Assembly: GCF_003946095.1 (NCBI RefSeq)
Contig: NZ_RHOD01000011.1
Location: 29,275 to 93,274 of the forward strand
DNA length: 64,000 nt
Origin: Levilactobacillus lindianensis
Lineage (GTDB): Bacteria; Bacillota; Bacilli; Lactobacillales; Lactobacillaceae
Direction of reading: 5' to 3'
Shown: one piece after another, positions 9,499-17,986 of the stretch
Position numbering within the stretch: position 1 is the stretch's first letter
How the letters are laid out: each line of letters opens with the position of its first letter
The notes under the pieces: model-generated
What the model was told of the DNA's origin: nothing
Databases searched by the model: none
What the model saw: only the letters and a program-made list of their open reading frames with translations
Translations under genes and position numbers: made by a program

Positions 9499-9607
9499 TG
9501 CAACAAAAGGCAGTCAACTCCACTTACCCCCATAGACAAACAATCCCAGACTGGGGTTGTTCACCTATCGACGTGAAGGCTCATTGACTCCTTGCCCTTT
9601 GCCACAC
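9499..9607. repeat. Palindromic intergenic repeat, copy A
   Basis: This 109-bp element has inverted ends (GTGTGGCAAAGGG / CCTTTTGTTGC on the minus strand). It also has an inner inverted pair around CGATAGGTGAACAA and TTGTCTAT. Reverse-complemented, it aligns along its whole length with the element at 50694-50807. The shared blocks are ATGAGnCTTnACGnCGATAGGnGAACAAnCCC and TTGTCTAT. It separates arlS from its terminator. Confidence 0.75.
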
Positions 9608-9626
9608 TCTCCTTACGCCTTATTTA

Positions 9627-11270
9627 TTAAGATTTTGTCTTAGGATCTTCATGGTGATCGTCGTTGCTATCATCTTCCAATAGCGCCGATTTAATGCCGG
9701 TGGACACACCACCGTTGGCGATAGCCTGAGCCTGTTCCTTCTTGGCATTCAGAACCTTCGCTGCGGCATCCGGTAGAATTGGTAACGAAATCCGGAACAC
9801 AGATCCGTGTCCCACCGCACTTTCAATGGTAATTCGCCCATGGTAAGCCTCGATTAGGCGCTTGGCAATCGCCAAGCCTAAACCGTTGCCACCCTTGGTC
9901 CTAGAACGCGCCTTGTCAACTCGGTAGAATCGGTTGAAGACGCGGTCCATATTCTGCTGTGAGATCCCTTCACCGAAGTCCTGAACGGCTACCTCGACGT
10001 TACGCATGTCACTTTCAAACGTCAAGTGGATTTCCTTGCGGGCCTGCGTGTACTTAACCGCATTGTCCAGGAGGATGATGAGAATCTGTTCCAAATGGTT
10101 CCGATAAATTTGCACCTGAACCGGACGATGAACATCGTCGTCCAGGATAAAGGTGAAGTCTGGATGAATCATTTTAAAGTTATCATAGACCTGCTGGACG
10201 ACCTCGCTGACGTTGGTCACCTCATTAGTGTAGTTAACCTCGATCTGTTCGGCCCGCTGGAGATCCAACATCTCTTGAACCAAGCTCTTCATCCGTTTGG
10301 TTTCCTGTAAGGAAGCCTTGATCGACTCATCCAAGACCTCTGGATCATCTTTACCCCAACGGTCTAGCATTTCCATATGTCCCTGGATAATCGCCACTGG
10401 CGTCCGTAACTCGTGGGAAACGTCCTCAACGAATTGTTGTTGCTGGTCCATGTAGCCCTGAGTCGTGTCCAACATGTCGTTAAATAGCGTTCCGAGGTCG
10501 CTGAGCTCGTCCGTATGCCGAATCTCGGGTACTCGTCGGTCCGTCTGCGGATCCTCTCTAACGGCATGAATCGTCTCTCTAATGGCCTCCACTGGGCGCA
10601 GTAAGAACGAAGCCAGAATATAACTCAAGATGGCTGCCGCCAATCCCGCAATAAGTCCTAACACCAAGGCAACCTGGTAGAGCTTTACCTGAGTCGCTCG
10701 GTAATCCTTCAGATTATCAGTAACCTGAACATATCCCAATAAACGATTCCCTTGCTTACCTCGGATTGGCATCCGACCGACAAGGTGTGTCGTCTTATTG
10801 ATCGTTTTAACAGCAATCCGCTGACGCGATGAGGCTTTGAATGGTGCCACGGTCTTATCGGTCGCATAGAGAATTTCTCCTTGCGTGTCGTAAACTGTCA
10901 CCGTTTGACTGTCTCGTGACAATGTCGATAAGATCGCATTGTTGTAAGGCATGGCACCCTTACCTTTGCCCCTTGGCTCATCGGCTAACACCGTCCGTGG
11001 TCGTAACAGCTCATCCACCTGACCACTCGATAACGCCTTCTTTTGACTACTCAAGCGTTCCACCACGACGTTTAAAGAATCAGCCACGTGGGTGCGCTCT
11101 TGTCGCATCAACACCGTCATAAAACTACTAAAAATAAGAATGATGATAACCCCAAAGATAACCAACACCCCGAACGCGGTAGACAGTGTCCATTCCCATT
11201 TCAAAGAAAGACGGAAGCCCCGCTTTTTAGGCTGTTCTTCCGTTCCCCGTTCTAATTCAGTTGCTTTCAC
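9627..11270 (-). CDS. arlS: Sensor histidine kinase, ArlS-like
   Basis: A membrane sensor kinase of 547 aa paired with the response regulator upstream. The domains in order are: TM1 at about 30-55, an extracytoplasmic sensor of about 140 residues, TM2 at about 198-224, HAMP, HisKA with the phospho-acceptor in SHELRTP (His about 287), and HATPase with N box DNAVKYT and G boxes DFGEGI and GGNGLGLAIAK. The GTG start overlaps the stop of the regulator gene (GTGA). The resemblance to ArlS/LisK-type kinases is by overall architecture and by its partner. The inducing signal is unknown. Confidence 0.9.
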   Translation of the reverse strand: MKATELERGTEEQPKKRGFRLSLKWEWTLSTAFGVLVIFGVIIILIFSSFMTVLMRQERTHVADSLNVVVERLSSQKKALSSGQVDELLRPRTVLADEPRGKGKGAMPYNNAILSTLSRDSQTVTVYDTQGEILYATDKTVAPFKASSRQRIAVKTINKTTHLVGRMPIRGKQGNRLLGYVQVTDNLKDYRATQVKLYQVALVLGLIAGLAAAILSYILASFLLRPVEAIRETIHAVREDPQTDRRVPEIRHTDELSDLGTLFNDMLDTTQGYMDQQQQFVEDVSHELRTPVAIIQGHMEMLDRWGKDDPEVLDESIKASLQETKRMKSLVQEMLDLQRAEQIEVNYTNEVTNVSEVVQQVYDNFKMIHPDFTFILDDDVHRPVQVQIYRNHLEQILIILLDNAVKYTQARKEIHLTFESDMRNVEVAVQDFGEGISQQNMDRVFNRFYRVDKARSRTKGGNGLGLAIAKRLIEAYHGRITIESAVGHGSVFRISLPILPDAAAKVLNAKKEQAQAIANGGVSTGIKSALLEDDSNDDHHEDPKTKS

Positions 11271-11953
11271 GACCGCATCACGTACCCTGTCCCACGGACC
11301 GTTTGGATGTAACTCTTCTGGCCAGGAACGTCAATTTTATTTCGAAGGTACCGCACATACACGTCGACCACATTGGTTTCGACTTCGGACTCATAACCCC
11401 AGACCTTGGTTAACAGCACGTCTCGTGCTAAAACGACGTTGATGTTTTCCATTAAAGCCAGGAGTAATTCATATTCTCGCTTCGTCAGGTTAATCACTTC
11501 ATCACCACGCCGAACGATCCGGTTTTCCTTCTCGATCGTTAAATCCTTGAACTTAACCGTGGTCTGCTTGGTATTCTTCTGTTCACCTTCAAGGTGAATC
11601 CGGCGTAAGAGTGCCCGCACCCGAGCCAAAAGCTCTTCGATGGCAAATGGCTTCACAATGTAGTCATCGGCACCATGGTCCAAGCCGGAAACGCGATCGA
11701 TCACAGAATCCCGAGCCGTCATCATGATAATTGGTGTGCTCTTCACTTCACGAACTCGGCGAGCCACTTCAATCCCATTTAGTTCGGGGAGCATCAGATC
11801 GAGCAGAATCACATCAAAATCCTGTGACAAGGCTGCTTCCAACCCTGTCCGTCCGTTAAACTGCACGTTAGTCTCATAACCCTCGTGCTTTAGTTCCAGC
11901 TCAACAAAGCGAGCAAGATTTTTTTCATCTTCAATAATTAAAATTCGACTCAT
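11267..11953 (-). CDS. arlR: OmpR-family response regulator, ArlR-like
   Basis: A DNA-binding response regulator of 228 aa. The receiver domain has the acidic pair in IIEDEKNL, the phospho-acceptor Asp52 in LLDLMLPELNG, and the Lys in IVKPFAIEEL. A winged-helix output domain follows (LTKREYELLLALMEN ... VDVYVRYLRNKID ... VRGTGYVM). The N-terminal sequence RILIIEDEKNLARFVELEL closely matches the ArlR/CovR group, which regulates surface proteins and virulence or adhesion traits in other Firmicutes. The ribosome site AGGAG is 10 nt before the ATG. It is cotranscribed with arlS. Confidence 0.92.
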   Translation of the reverse strand: MSRILIIEDEKNLARFVELELKHEGYETNVQFNGRTGLEAALSQDFDVILLDLMLPELNGIEVARRVREVKSTPIIMMTARDSVIDRVSGLDHGADDYIVKPFAIEELLARVRALLRRIHLEGEQKNTKQTTVKFKDLTIEKENRIVRRGDEVINLTKREYELLLALMENINVVLARDVLLTKVWGYESEVETNVVDVYVRYLRNKIDVPGQKSYIQTVRGTGYVMRS

Positions 11954-12140
11954 TGCACTTTAACTCCTCTGGTTGGTTAACTGCGTTCGAGTCGCTGCAA
12001 AACCACCAGCGACAAGGACGTCCGATATTCATTTCAACATTTAATTTTATCATAGTTTCTCATAATTGTATGCGAAAACCAACATCCCTGTCATATTTAT
12101 CTAATTATTAAGACTTCTAGGCCCCATTGAAAAGCCTCAT

Positions 12141-12369
12141 AAGAAAATGCAACCGGTTGTACCCATTTGATATCCTTGCTTTTGCAAATCGTGCTAGCAT
12201 GTTGCTTCACATTTGGTTGTTCAGCGTATAATCTGTGCGATCCAGTGGTGCCGTGGCCCGGTACGACGGCGTTTGAAAATTATTTATTTTTTGTTCATTT
12301 TTTCACTTGAAATTGGGAGCGAATTTAGTATACTAGCCTTGTAGACAAAATAAAAAGGAGTCTTAAATT
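12141..12369 (+). promoter_or_regulatory. Upstream region and promoter of the alcohol dehydrogenase gene
   Basis: The 416-bp gap between arlR and adh has no gene. The promoter just upstream of adh is -35 TTGAAA (12307-12312), a 16-bp spacer and -10 TATACT (12329-12334), followed by the ribosome site AAAGGAG. Further upstream are the perfect 10-bp palindrome CAACCGGTTG (12150-12159) and a TGCTAGCA palindrome near 12190, possible operators. A weak Rex-like pattern (TTGT...CACTT) overlaps the -35 region. Only the promoter is well supported. Confidence 0.65.
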
Positions 12370-13386
12370 ATGAAAGCAGCAGTTATTCGCGATTCAGTTG
12401 ACGGTTACGTCGATATTAAAGATGTTACCTTACGTCCTATCACCCACGGTGAAGCCCTAGTTAAGATGGAATATTGTGGTCTTTGCCACACCGACTTACA
12501 CGTTGCCGCTGGTGACTTCGGTAAGCAACCAGGCCGGATCATTGGCCATGAAGGTGTCGGCCGTGTTATCCAAGTTGCCGATGACGTTAACAACTTAAAG
12601 ATCGGTGACCGGGTTTCTATCGCTTGGTTCTTCAAGGGCTGTGGCCACTGTGAATACTGCTTGACTGGCCGCGAAACACTTTGCCGTAACGTCAAGAACT
12701 CTGGCTTTACTGTTGACGGTGCCATGGCTGAAGAATGTATCGTTGATGCCAACTACGCTGTCAAGGTCCCAGAAGGTTTGGACCCAGTTGAAGCAACTTC
12801 CCTGACCTGTGCTGGTGTTACCATGTACAAGGCTCTCAAGGTTGGCGAAACGAAGCCAGGCCAATGGGTTGAAGTTGTTGGTGCCGGTGGTTTAGGTAAC
12901 TTGGCTATTCAATACGCTCACAACGTTTTCGGCGCCCACGTCGTTGCCGTTGATGGTAACCCAGACAAATTAGCTGCTGCTAAGGCAAACGGTGCCGAAG
13001 TCCTGATCAACCGTCATGACAACAACGTTGCTGAACAAATTCAAGAAAAGGTCGGCGGTGTTAATAACGCCCAAGTCACTGCTGTTAACAAGGATGCCTT
13101 CACACAATCCGTTAACGCTTTGAAGCCAGATGGTAAGTTAGTTGCCGTTGCCTTACCACAAGGTGACATGGAATTAAACATTGCCAAGACTGTTTTGGAT
13201 GGTATCTCCGTTCGTGGTTCCCTGGTTGGAACTCGTCAAGACTTAGCCGAAACCTTCCAATTTGGTGCCGAAGGTAAAGTTCACCCAATCGTTCAGACCC
13301 GTCGTTTGGATGAAGTTAATGACATCATTGACGAAATGAAAGCTAACAAGATTGTTGGCCGGATGGTTGTCGACTTCACTAAGTAA
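12370..13386 (+). CDS. adhP: Zinc-dependent alcohol dehydrogenase (AdhP type)
   Basis: A medium-chain NAD-dependent alcohol dehydrogenase, 338 aa, interconverting aldehydes and primary alcohols, probably acetaldehyde and ethanol in fermentation. The catalytic zinc ligands are Cys36 (CGLCHTD) and His60-Glu (GHEG). The structural zinc Cys lie at about residues 91, 94, 97 and 105 (GCGHCEYC...ETLC). The Rossmann glycine motif is GAGGLGN. The codon use is unusually uniform and C/T-rich (GTT, GGT, GCC), as in highly expressed genes. It is a single-gene unit with its own promoter and terminator. Substrate range is inferred from the family. Confidence 0.95.
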   Translation: MKAAVIRDSVDGYVDIKDVTLRPITHGEALVKMEYCGLCHTDLHVAAGDFGKQPGRIIGHEGVGRVIQVADDVNNLKIGDRVSIAWFFKGCGHCEYCLTGRETLCRNVKNSGFTVDGAMAEECIVDANYAVKVPEGLDPVEATSLTCAGVTMYKALKVGETKPGQWVEVVGAGGLGNLAIQYAHNVFGAHVVAVDGNPDKLAAAKANGAEVLINRHDNNVAEQIQEKVGGVNNAQVTAVNKDAFTQSVNALKPDGKLVAVALPQGDMELNIAKTVLDGISVRGSLVGTRQDLAETFQFGAEGKVHPIVQTRRLDEVNDIIDEMKANKIVGRMVVDFTK

Positions 13387-13410
13387 TTTAAGAAAATTCA
13401 ATACTTCCAT

Positions 13411-13446
13411 GAAAAGCCCGCTCTCCGTGACAGAGCGGGCTTTTTG
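13411..13446. terminator. Bidirectional terminator between adhP and the matrixin-like gene
   Basis: The perfect stem AAAAGCCCGCTCT/AGAGCGGGCTTTTT has a T-run on the plus side and A-rich sequence on the other. It can serve both convergent genes. Confidence 0.93.
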
Positions 13447-13455
13447 CTGTTCCTT

Positions 13456-14097
13456 TCAGATGTACAATGCGTGCAGCGTCTTAAGATCCGCGACCGAGAG
13501 TTTTAAGTGGCCTTGATCCATAGGATACATGACCGAACGCCGGCTCTGACTGTGATCGAGTCCAATGGCATGGCCAACCTCATGAATGGCCACAGACGTC
13601 CGAATACCCGTCTCTGGGTGCGCCAGGTTCAGACCAGCATGGGCCCGATTGATAGTATAAGTTCCAAGACCAACGTAGTGTTCAATCTCGGGTCCCCCCT
13701 CGCCTAATTCCAAATAATTGGGCCGCTGGTCATCGGCCGCACGGTGATAGGTAAAGAAGGTAATGCCATTCTGGCGGCCCCGTGGCGTTCCCGGGACTAA
13801 TCGCACAGCCCCAGTTTGATTGTACACCGCCACAGCTTTCTTGAAGGCTGGTCGCACCTCACTAGGAACCTTGGCATCAAAATGATAGTAATAGGTTCGC
13901 CGTAACGGATGCTCCCCAGCAATCTTTTCAATTGGCGTTGGTGCGCCATCTTTTGGCCGTGGAAGCACTGTCTCTAATTTCCGCACGACTTGTTTGGCCT
14001 CGATGAGACTTGCGTGAAAGTTCCGCGGCAATTCCCAAATTAAAAATACGACTGACACAACAAATATAACGAGCCGTCCCCAGCGACGTTTGGTCAT
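13456..14097 (-). CDS. Matrixin-like zinc metalloprotease, membrane-anchored
   Basis: A predicted extracellular metzincin of 213 aa. One N-terminal membrane anchor (about residues 8-26, VIFVVSVVFLIWEL) precedes a catalytic domain with the zinc motif HEVGHAIGLDH (about 172-182) and the Met-turn VMYP about nine residues later. This matches the matrixin/peptidase M10A pattern HExxHxxGxxH. The ATG at 14097 has AGGGAG 7 nt upstream and is preferred over a TTG two codons earlier. The substrate is unknown; related lactobacillus proteins are annotated as predicted Zn-dependent proteases. Monocistronic. Confidence 0.88.
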   Translation of the reverse strand: MTKRRWGRLVIFVVSVVFLIWELPRNFHASLIEAKQVVRKLETVLPRPKDGAPTPIEKIAGEHPLRRTYYYHFDAKVPSEVRPAFKKAVAVYNQTGAVRLVPGTPRGRQNGITFFTYHRAADDQRPNYLELGEGGPEIEHYVGLGTYTINRAHAGLNLAHPETGIRTSVAIHEVGHAIGLDHSQSRRSVMYPMDQGHLKLSVADLKTLHALYI

Positions 14098-14316
14098 CAG
14101 CAATCTCCCTTACTTCAATTGATTAAAACTAGTTTAGCCGGTTTCGACGCCAACCCCTAGAGATATTCGCTCACTTGCCCAAATTCTGTGCAGTTGACTT
14201 TCATTTTTGAGCCACAGAAAATTAGTCTTATTATAATTTAAGAATTCAATCGTCAAGACAACACAATTGTGCACAACCTGTCGATCATATGAGAATTTGC
14301 TAAAACTTCCAGAACC

Positions 14317-14346
14317 ACAAAAAAAACGAACCCCATCGGGTCCGTC
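14317..14346 (-). terminator. Terminator of the HAD hydrolase pair
   Basis: A short GC stem (ACGGACCC/GGGGTTCGT on minus, one G-U pair) is followed by a T-run of eight. It lies just after the stop at 14358. Confidence 0.85.
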
Positions 14347-14357
14347 TTCAACGCTAT

Positions 14358-14996
14358 TTAAATAGTTAGCAAGTCTGCTGGGGTCTTCAAGAAATACGTC
14401 GGCCTTTCAGCCTTAACTGATTCGGGATCTGCTGCCCCCCACATAGCTGCGGCAGTCGCCACTCCTGCATTGTGACCCATTTGCATGTCATATTTGGCAT
14501 CACCAATCATGACACTCTCTGCCAAATCAAGATCAAATCGGCGAACCAGATTCACAATGCCATCTGGAGCTGGCTTGTAATGATCCACGGTATCGGACCC
14601 GCTGATCGCCACGAACGTCGACTCGAGCCCAACTTGTTTGAGGTTACGCTGGAGTGGCACCGAATGTTTACTGGAGACCACATAGAGATTGGCGCCTCGC
14701 TGTTTTAATTGCTTCAGAGTTGTGGCCATACCGTCGAATAAGGCGATACCTTCCCGTTCCGTCACATGGTACTGGGAACGAAAGACCGTGTAGAGATCGT
14801 CAAGGTCTTGATCACTCAAGGATTCCTGAGCCATCTTGGCAAAGGAGACCTCAATGGGAACGCCCATATAGCTCACCACAGCCTCACGACTGGGAACAGC
14901 CAACCCCTGAGCCTCATAGGCCCGTTGGGTCGACAACACAGCCACATTACGCGTATCGGCTAAAGTACTATCAAAATCAAAGAAGAAGTTCTTCAT
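14358..14996 (-). CDS. HAD-superfamily hydrolase (PGP/PpaX-like)
   Basis: A haloacid dehalogenase-type phosphatase of 212 aa. Motif I is DFDSTLADT (nucleophile Asp and acid/base Asp at the N-terminus), with an alpha-helical cap of the beta-phosphoglucomutase/phosphoglycolate phosphatase kind. Motif II is VVSSKH, motif III has KPAP, and motif IV is MIGDAKYDMQMG. The ATG at 14996 is preferred: GAGGTG lies 6 nt upstream, and the earlier in-frame GTG is part of that site. The start overlaps the neighbouring Cof-type gene region closely, so the two form one transcript. The substrate could be phosphoglycolate, pyrophosphate or a sugar phosphate. Confidence 0.88.
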   Translation of the reverse strand: MKNFFFDFDSTLADTRNVAVLSTQRAYEAQGLAVPSREAVVSYMGVPIEVSFAKMAQESLSDQDLDDLYTVFRSQYHVTEREGIALFDGMATTLKQLKQRGANLYVVSSKHSVPLQRNLKQVGLESTFVAISGSDTVDHYKPAPDGIVNLVRRFDLDLAESVMIGDAKYDMQMGHNAGVATAAAMWGAADPESVKAERPTYFLKTPADLLTI

Positions 14997-15001
14997 CTCA
15001 C

Positions 15002-15829
15002 TCACCTCGTCAAATCATCCGCCAGCAATGCGGCTTGAATCGTCCGTAAGACGCCATCATGCTCGTTATCCAGACTGGTCGTTTGCGTAGCGGCCTCTCG
15101 GATTTTTGCCGGGGCATTGGCCATCGCCCAGCCCTGACCGGCATATGCAATCAAGGGGAGATCGTTATCACCGTCACCAAAAGCCATAATGTCCTCAGCT
15201 TCCACCTCAAAGTGACGCGCTAACCACTGAATAGCTTGAAGCTTACCAACGTTAGCCCCCACCACATCAACAACGCCATACCCGCTGTCATGGGCTCGTA
15301 GCCGGCCATCAAAGTGGCGATTGAGTGTCAGGACCAAGTCGGCCGCTTGACCCGGCGCCGTTGAAACACTGATCTTTTTGATACGATCAGACACCGTGGT
15401 CAAATCGTCAACCTGTTGGAGATTATCGTAGAATTTCGAAGCGGCATCCAAAAGCACCTGTGGCGCACCCGTCTCAGTATATGATCCATTTTGACCAACC
15501 AAGATGATGTAAGCATTCGCTAAGACTGCCTGCTGGCGATCAACAGTCAGAAATTGATGAACCTGTTCGGTTGTCAGACTCCCGTCGAAGACCTGGTGGC
15601 CTTTGAGATAGATGGAAGCCCCATTCTCCGCCACGATCGCTAAGTTGTCAGCCATGACGTCCTTGAAGAGTTGCTTCAGATGGGCAAACTGATTTCCAGA
15701 CGATAGCACCAATTGAATGCCGCGCCGGTCAAGGGCTTGGAGCGTCTCTTTAAAGAGGTTCCGATTGAAGCTCTGGTCATTGTGTAGTAGCGTCCCATTT
15801 AAGTCGGTCGCAATTAATTTAGTTCCCAA
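15002..15829 (-). CDS. Cof-type HAD hydrolase with altered motif I
   Basis: A 275-aa HAD phosphatase of the Cof/YidA group (type IIB cap). Motif I reads ATDLNGTLL, so the second Asp of the usual DxDGT is Asn. Motif II is VLSSGN, and motif IV FGDGDNDLPLIAYAG is intact. The TTG at 15829 has GAGGAG 7 nt upstream and gives the normal family N-terminus. An upstream ATG at 15892 would add 21 odd residues. It is cotranscribed with the downstream HAD gene. Family members dephosphorylate sugar phosphates or pyridoxal phosphate. The Asn makes the activity of this one uncertain. Confidence 0.85.
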   Translation of the reverse strand: MGTKLIATDLNGTLLHNDQSFNRNLFKETLQALDRRGIQLVLSSGNQFAHLKQLFKDVMADNLAIVAENGASIYLKGHQVFDGSLTTEQVHQFLTVDRQQAVLANAYIILVGQNGSYTETGAPQVLLDAASKFYDNLQQVDDLTTVSDRIKKISVSTAPGQAADLVLTLNRHFDGRLRAHDSGYGVVDVVGANVGKLQAIQWLARHFEVEAEDIMAFGDGDNDLPLIAYAGQGWAMANAPAKIREAATQTTSLDNEHDGVLRTIQAALLADDLTR

Positions 15830-15890
15830 AATTTCACTCCTCGGATAGTAGTCAGTGAGGTCATTATACCTGTTTTTAAATTGAAATGAC

Positions 15891-15930
15891 AAAAAAACTC
15901 CCAGAAGCCGCGGACTTCATGGGAGTTTCT
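15891..15930 (-). terminator. Terminator of rpmF
   Basis: The stem AAACTCCCA/TGGGAGTTT has a long minus-strand T-run immediately after. It lies about 20 bp downstream of the rpmF stop. Confidence 0.9.
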
Positions 15931-15949
15931 TATTGCTAATTCGTTAAAA

Positions 15950-16138
15950 TTAGTTGTTTGCGTTCTTAACCGCAACGACCTGACGGCCATCGTAGAAACC
16001 GCAACTTGGGCAAACCATGTGTGACTTACGTAATTCACCACAGTTTGGGCAAGGAGTCAAACCTGGGGTAGCCAACTTAATGTGACCCCGACGCATACGC
16101 TTCTTCGTCTTAGACGTTTTCCGTGCTGGTACAGCCAA
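15950..16138 (-). CDS. rpmF: 50S ribosomal protein L32
   Basis: A structural protein of the large ribosomal subunit, 62 aa. It begins [19 protein letters not shown], the standard L32 N-terminus. A four-Cys zinc ribbon (CPNC ... CPSC) at about residues 30-46 marks the zinc-binding form. The TTG start at 16138 follows GGAGGTG by 6 nt. A GTG three codons upstream lies inside the ribosome site and is rejected. It follows the yceD gene, the usual order. Confidence 0.97.
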   Translation of the reverse strand: MAVPARKTSKTKKRMRRGHIKLATPGLTPCPNCGELRKSHMVCPSCGFYDGRQVVAVKNANN

Positions 16139-16205
16139 AGAAAACACCTCCTTTTAATAAAATTATATCCACTAGTGAAAAAATTTTTAAGGCTTACAAA
16201 GGCGA

Positions 16206-16760
16206 TTATTGATCATCCTGATCAGGGAAGAAATCTTTTAACTTTGCAAGACGTGGATCAACTGATTGATTTTCCTTCTCGACCTTGGCAAGATCGGCTT
16301 CCGCAACAACCGCCCAGTCATCACCGGTTGGCATTGCGGCACCTTGCTTCTCGGTGTCTGAAAGAATGTGCATCGGAATCTGTAAAATAATGTTGTCCCC
16401 GATGGCCTTATCGAAATCGATTAGGTCATCCTTGACGACCATCACCACGTCGGTTTTCTCAAACCGTTGTGTGGCTTCAGGGTCGGACACATAAAATTCC
16501 GTCATGTTAAAGGCTACTGGTAAATCCACCGGTGTAAGTGACCGGCTGGATGGGACCGTTAAGTCCGCGGTAACCTGTGCGTCAACGACAATGTCACCAC
16601 CCGTAATCACGGATACCTGACCCTTGACGTGGACGGGACCGAGGTCCAAGACCTCTTCGCCGTATCGTTCCATCAAATCGGCGCGTAAATCTAAGGTCTC
16701 ATCAAACGCCAACGGGTCGTTACGGTGACTTCTTCGTAGCTCGGTCAATGACCATTTCAT
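16206..16760 (-). CDS. yceD: YceD-family protein (DUF177)
   Basis: A 184-aa protein of the YceD/DUF177 family, which is found next to rpmF across bacteria and is linked to 23S rRNA metabolism and L32 levels. It starts MKWSLTELRRS, typical for the Firmicute form. Family landmarks are the central VDAQVTADLTVPSSRSLTPVD-like stretch, in which the usual Cys residues are absent, and the acidic C-terminus with DPRLAKLKDFF. The ATG has GGAGGG 7 nt upstream. It lies between tmcAL and rpmF. Confidence 0.9.
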   Translation of the reverse strand: MKWSLTELRRSHRNDPLAFDETLDLRADLMERYGEEVLDLGPVHVKGQVSVITGGDIVVDAQVTADLTVPSSRSLTPVDLPVAFNMTEFYVSDPEATQRFEKTDVVMVVKDDLIDFDKAIGDNIILQIPMHILSDTEKQGAAMPTGDDWAVVAEADLAKVEKENQSVDPRLAKLKDFFPDQDDQ

Positions 16761-16812
16761 CGTAATCCCTCCAATGCAACGTGATAAATTATACCTGTCA
16801 AAAATAATGATG

Positions 16813-17982
16813 TCAAGGTAATTTCCTTGATAGTCGATCAGAATCCACCATTTTTACCGGAATTCGACCATAATCCTGAGGGATACCGGTAATCAGGGTA
16901 CGAATCTCACCCAATCGATTATCCAGAGCACCCACCCCATTTAACCAGTCGCGGTCGGCACGACTGATCAGCGGTAAGGCAACTTGCTTCTTGATCTGGT
17001 GCAGGTATGCCTGCCCCCGATCCGTATACCCTAACACGCGTAAGTATCGCGGCTGAGCCCCCATTTCGGTGGGTTTGATCTGTCCCAACAAATAGGTTGC
17101 CTGCCGTTGCAAACGTGTATAGGTATAACGCTTGGTCTTTACGGCTTGCATGAAGGCAGCAAAACTCGAACTGCCTAATGCGGCCCGCTGCAGGCGATAC
17201 TCGACACCCTCGGTGATCTGATAATGTTCTCGCAGATCCGTCACGTGCCCACTCACCAGCTGATATCGTAAGGCCGGCCAGAAATTCTCCCAGTCTGTCA
17301 GCTGAACGGCTTGTAAAGCCGCTAGCGTGCTCTCGGGGACGACCGGAGTAACTGCCCCCCAATCCTGCTTAAGGGCCGCAGAACGGATAGCAGTCGCACT
17401 GGCAAACGAGCTCGTTGCCGCGATCGTCTGATCACCATGCTGACTTCCCCGTCGAGACAGGGGCAACAATCCTAAATTGCCGTCTTGTTGCCGATTGGCC
17501 AACGCATAGAAGAAGCCCAAGATATCGTTTGGCGCATCGAGGGTAATGCCCGTCTGCTCCTTGAGATAGCCTTGAAATAAGGTGGCATAAGTCTGATCAA
17601 AACGCTTGAAGGTCGCCGGGTCCTGCGGAATATGGGCCATCAACCGATCGTAGTCCATATCTGGATGTTCGGTCCCAAAGGCCATCCAGTCGCAACCCAA
17701 CGCCTGAAGGATGGCCACCCCACCCGCAGCAAAGAGATGCGCCGGTTGAACCGCTATGGCACTGGGTAGTTCGATCACCAGATCAACACCACCGGCCAAG
17801 GCTGCCTTAGTTCGTTGCCATTTATCCATGAGTGCTGGTTCGCCGCGCTGAACCCAGTTGCCACTCATCGCTGCGACCACCACATCGGCACCGGTCGCAG
17901 CTTGCGCCCGGTAAATCTGATCGGCATGGCCATTATGAAATGGATTGTATTCGGCAACAATCCCCACTGCATGTAACGTCAT
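16813..17982 (-). CDS. tmcAL: tRNA(Met) cytidine acetate ligase TmcAL (YlbM)
   Basis: This enzyme makes N4-acetylcytidine at the wobble base of elongator tRNA-Met from acetate and ATP. The nucleotidyltransferase-type core is at the N-terminus: VGIVAEYNPFHNGH (about residues 6-19), then MSGNWVQRGEPA and the conserved DLVIELP. A helical C-terminal domain follows. The ATG at 17982 is 5 bp from the stop of the upstream yqeM gene and has GGGAGG 9 nt before it. An earlier start 26 codons upstream lies within yqeM and is rejected. Length 389 aa. Confidence 0.93.
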   Translation of the reverse strand: MTLHAVGIVAEYNPFHNGHADQIYRAQAATGADVVVAAMSGNWVQRGEPALMDKWQRTKAALAGGVDLVIELPSAIAVQPAHLFAAGGVAILQALGCDWMAFGTEHPDMDYDRLMAHIPQDPATFKRFDQTYATLFQGYLKEQTGITLDAPNDILGFFYALANRQQDGNLGLLPLSRRGSQHGDQTIAATSSFASATAIRSAALKQDWGAVTPVVPESTLAALQAVQLTDWENFWPALRYQLVSGHVTDLREHYQITEGVEYRLQRAALGSSSFAAFMQAVKTKRYTYTRLQRQATYLLGQIKPTEMGAQPRYLRVLGYTDRGQAYLHQIKKQVALPLISRADRDWLNGVGALDNRLGEIRTLITGIPQDYGRIPVKMVDSDRLSRKLP

Positions 17983-17986
17983 GTCG

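Noticed and set aside
12204..12235. A second promoter upstream of adhP (TATAAT near 12229)
   Set aside because: A TATAAT box is there, but candidate -35 boxes give spacers of 15 or 19 bp. The promoter at 12307 fits better.
12280..12312. Rex-binding site upstream of the alcohol dehydrogenase gene
   Set aside because: Only the inner GT...AC part fits the Rex palindrome (TTGTGAAN4TTCACAA). The outer bases do not pair, so I list it only as a weak possibility.
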